A DNA stretch of 58,755 nt, taken from Chalciporus piperatus (Eukaryota; Basidiomycota; Agaricomycetes; Boletales; Boletaceae). Numbering within the stretch: position 1 is the first letter of the stretch; each line of letters begins with the position of its first letter. The position numbers and the translations under genes are program-made. The notes under the pieces were generated by a model. It did not search any database, was not told where the DNA came from, and saw only the letters and a program-made list of their open reading frames with translations. Positions 43,845 through 54,237 of this stretch are shown piece after piece. Location: assembly GCA_038093975.1 (NCBI GenBank), contig JBBPTG010000152.1:1-58755 (forward strand), written 5' to 3'.

Positions 43845-44523
43845 TAGTGTTTCGAAGTCCAGTTGGCAACTGGTACAAAGACTGGCAACTGGACTGGACC
43901 GCAACTGATCACAACTGGACTGCAGTTGCCGGTTGCCGGCATTTGAGATCAAAAGACTGCAGTTGCAACCGAAAAAAAGACCGGTTGAAACCGGTCGCAA
44001 CCGATGCACAGCCACCCCCTATGTATTACCCTATTTTCCCTGATTTTTCCGGATTTTTTCTGATTTTTCTGGACCTTTATGAATGTTATTTGAGTTTTTT
44101 GATGAATATTGAAATTAGCCAATGACAATATTGATTAACATGTCATAGAATTCATTCAATCATGTATATACACTCTCTGAGTTACATGTTTATCTATATT
44201 TCATTAGTCTGTGTTGAGAATTGAGTCTCTGATTGGTCTTGACTTCACATGTAACTTGATAATATCTGATGTATCACTACAAAAAACATGCTGTTTTGAA
44301 ATGCTCATATCTTTATAGCTTGTGAACCGTTTTGCTTGATCCGGGAACCGATTTATAGCCAGGAACCGGTAATATTTTTGGTTTCTCCCACGCTAAGCAA
44401 AAGACCGGTTTTTATCGGTTTTGGTCCAGTCTTTTTGACTCAATTGATTAAAAAAACCGGTCTCGGTCCGGTCGCCTTCCTAATAAGGAAAAAGACCGGA
44501 CTGGACCGGACTTTAAAACACTA
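43845..44523 (-). mobile_element. hAT MITE 2 (679 bp), one flank rearranged
   Basis: Ends TAGTGTTTCGAAGTCCAG and, inverted, TAGTGTTTTAAAGTCCGG. The interior matches MITE 1 in opposite orientation. The left flank is CTGGAGAG (43837-43844) and the right flank GCGGGGGC; they do not match. The right side enters directly into an Ins GC hairpin, so a deletion or recombination followed insertion. Confidence 0.82.
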
Positions 44524-44890
44524 GCGGGGGCTGTTGAGCCCGCGCCGGCTTTGTTTTTCCAGTTGAGGGTGGGTGAGGTGAGAGATGGACCGTGGTGATG
44601 GTGGTGAGGCCAACAGCCCGAGCGGCTGCGAACGAGGTGAGCGGATGGTGTGGTGGGTAAGTTTTCACTTACATCGTGATGCCGGCGGGGCTATTGAGCC
44701 CACGCTAGCTTTGTTGATGTGTTGAGGTGTGGTGTAGAGATAAGGTAGTAGTAAGTAGGAAGTCGAGAGAAGTAAGTTGGAAAAAATGACACAGCGAGTT
44801 CACAGTCACGTGACTCGCTCGCGCAGATTTTCGTGAAGTTCCAAGGTGACCTACTAATCTTACTACACTAGTCCTACACTTGACTGAGGC

Positions 44891-44932
44891 GTGTGGGAAA
44901 GCACTGCGGTATACCGCAGTGCTTTTTCACAC
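44891..44932. repeat. Perfect loop-less palindrome (28 bp, extended to 42 bp)
   Basis: The half-site AAAGCACTGCGGTA is followed at once by its exact reverse complement (44898-44925). After a 2-nt mismatch each side, GTGTG (44891-44895) and CACAC (44928-44932) extend the symmetry. Perfect palindromes without a spacer can extrude cruciforms and are often deleted, so a retained one is notable. It could be a protein-binding site or the relic of a joined inverted end. Confidence 0.9.
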
Positions 44933-45227
44933 CAGTGCGACAACTGGGATATGCACTGAACGAACCCGGCAGACTGAAGACTCACCAGGAAGCCCCACAA
45001 GACTCATCAGAAAACCCCACCAAGCCACCAGATCGACTCGACGAGTTGACGAAGCCCGCAGACAACCAAAACACGGGGCGGGACGCGCGAATGGAGCAGG
45101 TCGAGGCTCGAAACGAGTACGTGGTAAGTCAACGAACATCATCAGTTACGCACTGACGAAAATCCCACCCAAACGACGGTGCATGAACGATACGACGCAC
45201 CCAACAACGGATGACACAACGGACGAG

Positions 45228-45760
45228 GACGAGAGACGACACGACACACACCCATCGCGTGTGTCGTGTCGTCTCTCGCTCCCGTTCTCGTCGCTACTTC
45301 TTCACCCCCTCACTCCCACCCCCTCACTCCCACCCCCTCACTCCCACCCTATCCCGTCTCTCGTCGTCGTCCTCTCGCCCTCACACTCACGCTCGACCGG
45401 AGAGGACGACGACGAGAGACGACGACGACATACAAGCGCGTGTGTCGTCTCATCTCTCGTTCCCGTTCTCGTCCCTTGTCCTCACCTCACCCTCCCCCTC
45501 TCACCCTCGGCCGACGACAACGAGAGACGCAACGACACACAATCACGTGTGTCGTCTCGTCTCTCGTCCTCACCCTGTCCCTGCTCGACCGACAACGACA
45601 CGAGAAACGCCATAACGCACACGTGCGTTATGTCGTTTTTCTCGTGTTGTTCTCGTCCTTCACTCTCAACCTCACCCTCGACCCGACCGACGACAACGAG
45701 AAAAGACCCGACGCACGCAATCGCGTGTGTCGTGTGTTTTCTCGTCGTCGTCTCGTTCCC
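45228..45760. repeat. Array of five long imperfect inverted repeats
   Basis: Unit 1 has 20-bp perfect arms, C-GAGAGACGACACGACACAC (45230-45249) and its complement (45259-45278). Units near 45401-45462, 45511-45568, 45589-45655 and 45690-45757 repeat the plan: purine-rich arm, short loop around CGCGTG or CACGTG, pyrimidine-rich arm. Unit 4 contains CATAACGCAC, loop AC, GTGCGTTATG. An extra pair joins 45361-45376 with 45401-45416. A (CCCCTCACTCCCAC)3 tract lies at 45304-45350. Arms differ between units but stay complementary. Confidence 0.8.
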
Positions 45761-46793
45761 TCGTCCTTCACCCTCTCACCATGAGAACCGTGTAAACCTG
45801 AGCAAAAATAGTACAGATTTTCGCCAGAATGCATATGTCCTAATTATAGTTGTCTGTGTCTACAGCTGCTACGCGAGGAGGTGTCATCAGGTGTCAGCTA
45901 CGTTGAAACCTATTAAACTTGAAATAAGTGTGAAGTAGTGGAGTTAGCTTGTTCTGCACTATGACTCCATGAAAGTTGAAGACGACAAGTAAATATGCAT
46001 ATCAGACCTTATGGGAGTTATTATAGAACTTTATAGTACTCTATGTCACTTTCAAAAAGATATATAGTGATATGAGAGTTCCCATAGTACTTTATATGTG
46101 CTCTACGTCACTTTCAGAATAATATATAGTAATATAGAAGGTCCTATAGCAACCATAGCTCTATATAGATAAGACCCCTTCTATATAGGGAAATGGTTTT
46201 TCCTGATGGACTCGTACCTATTGCCAGTGGTGAGTGAGCGGGGATGATGAGCGAGCGATGCGCAAAGCTCCGACAACTCGAGGCAGCACTCACATGTCAA
46301 GAAATTCGTTCGCGATGAGCGAACAGTTGTGATGTTTCATGGTGAACTTGCGATGATTCACACCGGTGAGCCACTTCTTTGGCCAGTCCTTCAGAGGCGT
46401 TTCCAGTCCGAGTTCGGGCATGCCACTGACCCAGTGCTTGACCACATCCATCCAGCCGTCCGATGTTGCTGTACGGACATTGGGGATATGCAAACCTGGC
46501 ATCGGGGCGTCGTTCATGTTGGATGTGTGAAGGCGAGCTGTGACTTGCTGGACCGAGATCATGGTCGACTCGGACTCGGAGGCGGTGATTGTGTGAACGG
46601 AACCACTGGCAGAGACCCCACGAGCAGGGATCCTGATCGTCAAAGGCCTGGACGATCGCGTTCGAGGCATGATGGGAGGCGCTAACGGCGTGTCAGCACA
46701 CACGTCAGCAAGAACAGTGATGCAACTCAAACGCTGGTGCTTACCGGCATCGTTCGCAGATCCACCCACGATCTCCATCAGAGTAGTGTTTCA

Positions 46794-47393
46794 AAGTCCA
46801 GTTGCAGGACCGCAAAAAGACCGGCAACCGAACCGAACCGACATCGGTTGCAACCGGATTGCGGTTGCCAGTTGCCAGATTTTCTGGTATGTATCGGTCC
46901 GGTTGCCATGAAAATCTGAAAAATAAAAGACCGGTCCAAGACCGGTTGCAACCGGTTGCATCACGGACCGGTTGTAGGTAGTCATCTGACCAATTTTCAC
47001 GCTGATGCGCTCCTGGCGCATCTGCACATACCATGTATTTCTACATTTTCTGATGTTTTCCCTCGTTTTAAAATGTTTTAATAATTATTTTTTGTCGTTT
47101 TCCCACGCAGATGCGCCCTGGGCGCATCTGCGCGTTTTTGACAATATTAAAAACATTGTTTTTTCAGCTGAAAATCTCTTATATTTACAACTAAAACCAA
47201 AATATGTATAGTAGATCGGTCTTTTAAGACAACCGGTTGCAACCGGTTCGGTTGCTCCGGTCTGGCCATGGCAACCGGTCTTTATCGGTTTTGGTCCGGT
47301 TGCTTCAAATTTGACAAATAAAAAGACCGGTCCAGGTCCGGTTGCCTCAAAACTTGGTCTAAAAACCGGACCGGACCGGACTTTTAAACACTA
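46794..47393 (-). mobile_element. hAT MITE 3 (600 bp)
   Basis: Ends TAGTGTTTCAAAGTCCAG and, inverted, TAGTGTTTAAAAGTCCGG. Flanks CATCAGAG (46786-46793 and 47394-47401) are a perfect 8-bp target duplication inside a Crypton exon. The interior differs from MITEs 1, 2 and 4: it carries GATGCGC...GCGCATC stems, including CAGATGCGCCC, T, GGGCGCATCTG at 47108-47130. Confidence 0.93.
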
Positions 47394-48008
47394 CATCAGA
47401 GCGTGAACGGATTGGGCGATGTGGTCCATGTCTGCTCGAAGTTCCTGCATGTTGACTGTGACTGATGAATGGACCATCCGCAGCTCCTTGGTCGACATCG
47501 GCTGCACAAGGGCTGCCTCTCCCGCCAGGGACTGGTCAAGTTCCTGTTGGATTGGCGCCAAGGCATTGCTGTAGTCGGCTTTGTATGCGTACAGTTCATC
47601 GAGGAGGTAGCGGATGAGGGTGTTGTGCTGCGATGATCCAGGTGAGTTGCAGCTTGAGCACGAGAGAAAGAAAAAAGACTGGAACACTGACCTGCTCCTG
47701 TTCTGCCCATCCACCCCACCAACGAATCTTCACCAATGTCCAACGCTGACCGACGGGAGCGAACATGAAACGGTACTGAGCGCCTCCACGACGAAAGCAA
47801 TGGGTTGAGAAGGAACCAGGAATGCCAGCACCGTCAACTGCCTCGTTGATCCATTTCTGGATGGTGTCGTGGGAGAGCGGTTCACGAGGGTGTACTACGC
47901 CGTTGGCACCCATGACAGGAAACACGCAGTCGTCGGGTGCAAGTGCGCGTCCATAGTGGGATAACTCGAGCCACTTCAACCATATCAATAGCCAAAGGAA
48001 GGCGTCAG

Positions 48009-48716
48009 TAGTGTTTAAAAGTCCGGTCCGGTCCGGTCTGTTGCCTTTTTAGGAAGGCAACCGCACCCGGACCGATTTAATTAATTAATTAATTAATTTG
48101 GACCGGACCAAAACCGATAAAAACCGGTATTTTGCAGTTGCAACCGGTTGCAACCGGTTTCTTTCTTAGCGTGGGAGAAACTAAAAATAGTGTCCGTTCC
48201 TGGCTACAAATCGGTCCCTGGGTCAAGCAAAATGGTTCACACGCCGTGGAGATATGATCATTTTAAAATTGCATGTTTTTTGCACTGATATCTCAAATGT
48301 CATCAATTACATGTCAAGGCAAGATCAATCGTGGACTCAATTGCCAATGCAGACTGACAAAATATACACATGTATGTGTCTTAAGGAGTGTATATATAGG
48401 TTATAGAGTGAATCATGTGACATAACAATCAATATCTTTCAATGTAACTTCAATATTCATCAAAAAAATCAAATAACATCGATAATGGTCCAGAAAAATC
48501 AGGAAAAATCCGGAAAAATCAGGGAAAATAGGGTAGTACATAGGGGGTGGCTGTGCATCGGTTGCGACCGGTTGCAACCGGTCTTTTTTGCGGTTGCAAC
48601 TGCAGTCTTTTCATCTCAAAAGTCGGCAACCGGCAACTGCAGTCCAGTTGCGATCAGTCCAGTCCAGTCCAGTTGCCAGTCTTTTACCAGTTGCGCAACT
48701 GGACTTTGAAACGCTA
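48009..48716 (+). mobile_element. hAT MITE 4 (708 bp)
   Basis: Ends TAGTGTTTAAAAGTCCGG and, inverted, TAGCGTTTCAAAGTCCAG. Flanks GGCGTCAG (48001-48008 and 48717-48724) are a perfect 8-bp duplication, again inside a Crypton exon. The interior resembles MITE 1, with a longer TTAA/AATT run (about 48075-48100). The TAGCG end is the variant used by the autonomous hAT. Confidence 0.93.
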
Positions 48717-49955
48717 GGCGTCAGTGCCCGGTAGGTCAGGCTGCGGGTAGATAAAATAGTGATTACCTGCAACACGGGATTCTCTTCATCAGTGGAGTCA
48801 CTGATGATCGATGAATCACGCACAGTGTAAGTCTTGCTCTGTCAAGCCCTTGTCAACCTTCCATTGCCACCCCTTGCAATTTGTGAGGTAGATCTCGAAC
48901 GCCATCGCCCGGTCGCTCAACAGCAATTCCTCGCCGGCAAGATATTTCTTCAGCACCCGATCAATGGCAGCCTGATCAAAGATCGTGATATTCCACCTCC
49001 GCAATTTTACAAGCTCGAAACATCTGTGATACAAGCACCTCAGCTCACCACAATCATCACCAAAGTGACGTGAAAACACTTTCCTCGTCCACAAGGTCCA
49101 TGCCATTGCGTCAAAGGCGATTTGCTCCAGGTGACGCGTCACAAGCATCCTCTGCTTGACTGACATATCGAGCAGTGACAGCGGTGCACCAGACAACCTG
49201 CAGTGCAGCCACCCGAGGGCTTCTTCGAGCTTGGAACATGCCTTTTGCGACCAAGCGAGGATTCGGGCCATGTAGTCGTTCGACATCGGCAGTGAGTGCC
49301 TCTGATCGCCTCCTTCGGAGTGCGCCTTGTGCTTCAGTGCTGTTGTTAAGTCTTTTACCTCCGCAGAGTTCACCGGATTGCCCTCCCATCGCTTTCTGAC
49401 CTCATTGAAGTGCCACGGCCCGCGGTAAGTGTCATCCTTGCTGTGTGCGAGTTTCAGAGTTGCAGTTTCGACGGAGTGACTCACATCGACTCACGTGTTG
49501 TCCCACAGGTCTTTGAATGCAGCACAGATGCCTTCCACCGTTCCATGGCTCAGATTTTGGTGATATCCTTTGTAGGTAAGAAACAGGGTGAGTGCTTTGT
49601 CCGATATCTTGTTCGGGATGCGGCTAAACGTGTTAGGAAATTCGGGATCTCCATACGGGTACGAGTCGTCTTCTTTTTCCTTGGCAACATCAGGGGTTGA
49701 CTGCTCATTCGAGTCCATCTCAGTGCGGAAATGTTCTGCAAGCCATTCTCGAGCACGTTTCACGTGGCCCACATAGCACTTCCTCGTCTTCTTTGCCCTG
49801 AGGTGAGTTGCCTTGCCATCTTCCTTGAGCTGATTGATGGTGTTGAGTGAGGTGACAGTGGTGGAGGCACGGGAGGATTTTGTCTTGTAAGACTTCTTTG
49901 TCTTTGGGGGCTCAAGCGGCTTCGGAGTTGTCATGGACTTTCTCCCTCGCGGCAT

Positions 49956-50127
49956 GACCCAAAAAAAAGAGCACCTGCTGGTTGGATGGGAGTCGCAGGG
50001 TTTGTGGTGGTCCGTGCCAAGGAACTCTGTTCCAGTCTATTTATCTGTCAATGCTACCAACAGATCTAGTCCGAGATCCCAACAATTAACATCATTCAGT
50101 TCGTGCTAGATGCAGGGCTGCAGGTGT
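49956..50127. other. Crypton 5' flank
   Basis: Short non-coding stretch with an A8 run at 49970-49977 upstream of the Crypton start. No terminal inverted repeats are seen, which is normal for Cryptons. The outer boundary could not be placed. Confidence 0.3.
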
Positions 50128-51220
50128 TGAAAATTTGCTAGCTTTGAATTGTACACAGTCCTACTACATAGGCTATCAATCAACAATCTCGACATCAGAA
50201 TCTGTCTTCGACTCCTCCTCACCTAAGTCTTTAGTCAGGTCAATCACGACCGAAGAATCCGCCATAGATCGGCTTGCAACAGGCACTGGCAGCCGGTCAT
50301 CAGAAAGGGCCCTGGCATACTCAACCACGCAAGCGGGAACAGTGAAATACATCATGTCTTGATTCTTCGACTTGCACCTGTTCAATGCTGACAAAGCAGA
50401 TCAGACGACGTCTGTGAACTGTCGTGCATCGTACTGTAGCTTGACAACATCAAGGTTGTGTCCGAGCATACTCGTCACCCAACGGTGAATAGATTTGGTC
50501 ATTGGCTGATTGACCGTTGGATCACGAAGCTGCTTCAGAAGCTGTTCGAAACGTCCGCTGGTCAGCGAAAAAAAAAGATTCAAGTCAAGGAATTTATGTT
50601 ACACAATTGTCGCACTGCAGCACCTTCTCAAATGGTGGTGCGCATTCTGATGACAAGAGCCTCATGCTCGAGACCGAAATGATGTTTGCAGAGAGTGGCG
50701 ACAGTGGCAAGAGATGGCTGGCTCGACTTAACCTCATATACTGGGGGAAGGATGCCACTGTCATAGGCCGAAAATTTTGTGAGTGGAGAGAAATAATATT
50801 CCAAGTCTTCGTAGCGAGGGAACGTGTCTGAGATCGTTCCAGCGAGCTTCGGATACTGTTGGACCAGCAAACTGTTACAATCACTACCTGCCCCAATTCT
50901 TTTTCCTTGTCTCCGTCTCTCCTCGAGTCCTTCCTGTCACCTAGACGCTTGATCTACTTCATCGATCCCTTATCCGCACTCGGATCTCCGATCTTAGCTC
51001 ACCGGCCACAGTCCCTTCACGTCCATGGCTATTGAACTGGATGGAGGTCAATAGCAGAACAGGGGGAGTCGGATGCGGTAATGACATACCAGATGATCGG
51101 CTGCACAGCCACAAGATCGGAGCCCGCACAGCATAGGCAGGCGCATGCCAGGTGCCATTGACAAGAGGGAATTCCCCTTCATGTCCTGAATCTTCGCCTT
51201 CACATTGTTGATCCATGTCA
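50128..51220 (-). pseudogene. Decayed gene of unknown function with a C-terminal SUMO-interaction-like motif
   Basis: Minus strand. Blocks at 50870-50628 (LLVQQYPKLAGTISDTF, then RYEDLEYYFSPLTKFS), 50583-50401 (GRFEQLLKQLRDPTVNQ, then HRWVTSMLGHNLDVVKL) and 50394-50176 are separated by stops. The last block ends SSVVIDLTKDLGEEESK and EIVD; V-I-D-L-T next to acidic residues fits a SUMO-interacting motif. 50897-51220 holds only a short frame (51216-50959) of no clear family. Likely a broken gene. Confidence 0.35.
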
Positions 51221-51228
51221 GACTACTA

Positions 51229-51850
51229 CTTCACTTCCAAAGTGATGGTCTTGCCAGTGAGGGTTTCGGCAAAGATTTGCATACCACCACGGAGATGAAG
51301 GAGCGAGCAACGGGCCGACTCGCTCTGGATGGTGTAGTCAGACAGAGTACGACCATCCCTGAGTTGCTTACCAGCAAAGGTGAGACACTCCTGGTCCGGA
51401 GAGATCATCCCTTTCTTGTCCTGGAGTCATCTTCGCGTTGTCGGCCATGTCTGACTGCCCGACTTCGAACAAGACAGTCTCGCCAGTCAGAGCCTTCACG
51501 AAGATCTACATACCACCACAGAGATGGAGAACTACTACGAAGTTGGAAGAGGGGATACATCGCCGGCGGGAGGCGACGCACCGAGGGGAAGGGTCAACCC
51601 CTTCTGAATGTCTTTGTAGTCAGTGAGCGTCCGACCGTCCTCGAGCTGCTTACCAACAAAGAGAAGGTGGTGTCCGTCAGGCGGAACAGCCATCTTGTCC
51701 TGGATCTTGGCCTTGACGTTGTCGATGGTGTCTGAATCCCCCACCTTTAGGCTTTCCATGCCCTCGATCGTGGTCTCGATGGTTCTAACTGTGCTGCAGG
51801 ACCCAACCAGGGATGGTTCTGCCCTTGGCGGGTGCTGCATTCCTCCACCA
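51229..51850 (-). pseudogene. Polyubiquitin pseudogene (about three decayed units)
   Basis: Minus strand. A first unit near 51790-51560 reads [20 protein letters not shown] and [18 protein letters not shown] second at 51530-51309 starts with TAG in place of Gln-2, keeps IFVKALTGETV, loses frame in the middle and recovers [17 protein letters not shown] and LLHLRGG. A third starts [18 protein letters not shown] and stops at 51229. Traces of an earlier LRLRGGMQ junction lie near 51835. Ubiquitin is otherwise almost invariant, so these changes mark a dead copy. Confidence 0.88.
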
Positions 51851-52031
51851 AAGTGCAGGAGGGTACACGGAGGGCCGAGTCTCCGCAGATCTTTGACTTA
51901 GAGCTGGCAGTCTGCTTGGCTGAAGAGCTGAAGAAGCTGTGTGATGTAAGACATGCACAGCGCTCGATCTCAACGATGTTCCTTACCTTTTCTGAACCTT
52001 GGCCTGTAATCGATAGAGTGAGCATCCGAGT

Positions 52032-52803
52032 CTATTGCGGAGACAAAGAGAACCGAATGGAGTCAACTACCTTCTGGAGCTTGCATAGCCTGAGTTTGCA
52101 TCGATGTACGTCGAAGCCCTCGTTCAACGTCGATGTTCCGGCCCAGGGATGGATAGCTACAGTCAAGACATGTGTAAGTGATAAGCACGTCGCCGTTGAA
52201 CGTTGAACGTTGAAGCTTGAGGGTGAAGAGGATGAAGCCCCAGAGCCCTGCAAACACGACCGTTGACTTACATAATGTATCCCGATTGGGAAACTGTTGT
52301 GTTGGGCAGGAGTCGGTGGATGGGCGACGAGGAGAAACGGAAGGCTTGGGACGAGGAGAAACGGAAGGCTTGGGACGAGCGGAAAAGAGGGAAAAAAATA
52401 CAGCGGGGTCAAAAATAGAACGCTTGTGACCAAAGGAAAAAAATGAGGGAGAGAAACCTTGTGTTGGACGTGTGTTAAGAGGTTGACTGAGTTGTAAAGT
52501 GGTGTAAAGTGAACGAATGGCGGGTAAAGTGAGGTAAAGTGCAAGACGGTCCAAATTTACCGTAATTTTGGTAAATTCCTTGTAAATCTGGTGGTCCGTC
52601 ATCGCCCTCGTCCTCCGCGCACACCCGCCGTCTTTAATGCCTGTCCGACCTTCATAGGCTTCATCTCCTTTCTCTACGCGTTCCTGGACTTCTCGAGCGT
52701 TTTTTTTCGGCCTGAAGACGTGCACTTTTACTACCTCTGAACCAAGCTCGTGTCGAAGACGAGCTGTTACGCTTGTACCGGGTAGGTCAAAGCGTAGACG
52801 CAA
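52032..52803 (-). CDS. Hypothetical ORF, 246 residues, doubtful
   Basis: A single open minus-strand frame (52803-52063) with a basic N terminus, a Phe/Ser/Pro-rich middle and a short duplication PKPSVSPR. It lies upstream of the ubiquitin pseudogene and may partly be its old 5' region. No family recognised; an overlapping frame (52544-52032) is nearly as long, which lowers confidence. Confidence 0.2.
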
Positions 52804-52809
52804 AAGCCT

Positions 52810-54237
52810 ACATCAGCAAGACTGTAAAAAGTCTGAAATGACTGGAGCTTAGTTGTCTGACTGGAGCCAGTCAGACAAGTGAGCCAGTAGTCAAGTGCTC
52901 CAGACATCCAGTAGTCTCAGTCATCCAGTAACCAAGTGAAACGACTCAACTCAATCAAGAGCTAGCGCTATCATCAGACAACATGCCCTAGCGAAACCAC
53001 ATCAACTCAGTAACTAGAGCTGAGGATCAGACTAGGCAAGCAGGAGCGCTTGGCCCATGAAGTTCAAGAAGAGGAAACTCCAGGAGAACAAGACTGGAGA
53101 GCCAGTGCTTGTCAACCCGGGTTTATATACTATTGATAGTGTTTGTACATGTTGTGACTAAACCTTAACTATATGACTAGGTATGACTAGATATGAGTCA
53201 TGGCGAGTAACAGCCAATAGCGTATATGACTAGGAAGTGAGATGAGTCAGCGTGAGTCAGTATGAGTCACGGTGAGTCGTAATGAGTCATTAAGAGTCTG
53301 AGTCATAGTGACTCGGTATGAGTCATTGACAGTGGGGAAGATGCACAGCCACGCACAGCCATGTTACGTAAGCGAAAGGCTAGACCTAGCTGATGTCAGC
53401 AGGTCACGTGATGTGATCTTGATAAGATAAGATAACAGAAAAGGGAGAGAAAGCGACTAAGTGCAAAAGTGAAAGAGAAACGTAGTAAGCGTAGTGAAGT
53501 GTAGGAAAGACTAGGATAAGGAACTGAGCGTTCGTAACACCAAGTGTTCCAGTCATCCAATAGTCTCAGTCATCCAGTCATCCAGTGAGTCAGTGCTCCA
53601 GTAACCTCAGTAGTCTCAGTCATTCAGTCATCCAGTCACCAAGTCATTTCAGTAGTCCCAGTCATCCAGTCATCCAGTCACCAAGTCATTTCAGTAGTCC
53701 CAGTGGCCTAGTGGCCAAGTGCCACAATCATCCAGTCATCTCAGTCACCCAGTAGTCCAGTGGTCCAGTCACCCAGTCAGTTCAGTGTGGCAGTGCTCCA
53801 GTGGTCCAGCCATCCAGTCATCCAGTAATATCAGTAACCCAGTAGCCCAGTTATTCAGTAATCCAGTAGCCTAGTAGCCCAATTGACAAGTGATTCCAGT
53901 AGTCCAGTAATCCAGTAGTCAAGTACTTCAGTAATCCAGTAGTCCAGTAACCCAATTGACAAGTGATTCCAGTAATCCAGTAATCCAGTAATCCAGTCAC
54001 TCAATGGTCCAGTAGTTCAGTTGGCAAGTGAATTCAGTGCTCCAGTAACTCAGTAATCCAGTAATCTAATAACCCAGTTGACAAGTCATTCCAGTAGCCT
54101 AGTCGTCCAGTAGTCTAGTCACTCAGTATGACAGTCAGCCAGTCATCCAGTAAACCATTGAGCTCAGAAATCTAGTCACTCAGTAATCCAGCAACTCGAG
54201 TGTTCAAGAAGTCAATTATCCCAGAAGCCAAGTAATT
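52810..54237. repeat. CAGTAATCC-type minisatellite with the 78-bp hairpin repeat at its left end
   Basis: Starts with the copy of the 19648-19725 hairpin repeat (to 52892). A diverged 9-10-bp repeat follows, consensus CAGT-(A/C)-(A/G)-TCC, filling 52893-52936 and 53540-54237, with a solo LTR-C between. No coding potential. Confidence 0.8.
52937..53539 (-). mobile_element. Solo LTR-C with target duplication CCAAG
   Basis: 603 bp, TGTTACGAACGC...GTCGTTTCA on the minus strand. Flanks CCAAG at 52932-52936 and 53540-53544 are identical, so the element recombined out and left one LTR. The TGAGTCA decamer array is kept, with one site changed to TGAGTCG. Confidence 0.93.

Larger units (their letters stand above)
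44524..46208. mobile_element. Ins-4: hairpin-rich element, left end missing
   Basis: The right end is TTTTTCCTGATG at 46208. The left end is absent; the element starts in the middle of a GC hairpin (44524-44550). A second hairpin lies near 44682-44712. The conserved box with CACGTG is at about 44785-44845. A 28-bp perfect palindrome is at 44898-44925, and long inverted repeats lie at 45228-45760. The tail (45950-46208) is AT-rich with TATATAG words. The plus-strand ORF 44880-45938 is Ser/Arg/Pro-rich and mirrors the repeats; I do not accept it as a gene. Confidence 0.7.
46209..49955 (-). pseudogene. Crypton-type tyrosine recombinase gene, split by two hAT MITEs and cut at the 3' end by Ins-4
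   Basis: Minus-strand exons: 49955-49495; 49440-48824; 48766-48717 then, across MITE 4, 48000-47692; 47627-47394 then, across MITE 3, 46785-46745; 46681-46294; 46217-46209. The N terminus is basic (MPRGRKSMTT); a SAM-like core-binding part follows (KKTRKCYVGHVKRAREWLAE). Catalytic residues can be placed: Arg in HRCFELVKLRRWNI, Lys in NCKGWQW, His-x-x-Arg in THCFRRGGAQYRF, Trp in RWWGGWAE, Tyr in NTLIRYLLDEL. The C-terminal block WMDVVKHWVSGMPE, then PLKDWPKKWLTG, matches the GCR1_C-type DNA-binding domain found in fungal Cryptons. All introns are GT-AG and no internal stop is needed outside the MITEs. Confidence 0.82.

Noticed and set aside
45228..45760. CRISPR-like array
   Set aside because: Repeat arms are not identical between units, spacing is irregular, no Cas genes exist and the DNA is clearly eukaryotic.
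44880..45938. 352-codon plus-strand ORF in Ins-4
   Set aside because: Its composition (Ser, Arg, Pro, Thr) follows directly from the inverted-repeat array and CT-rich tracts; overlapping frames are similarly open and no domain is visible.
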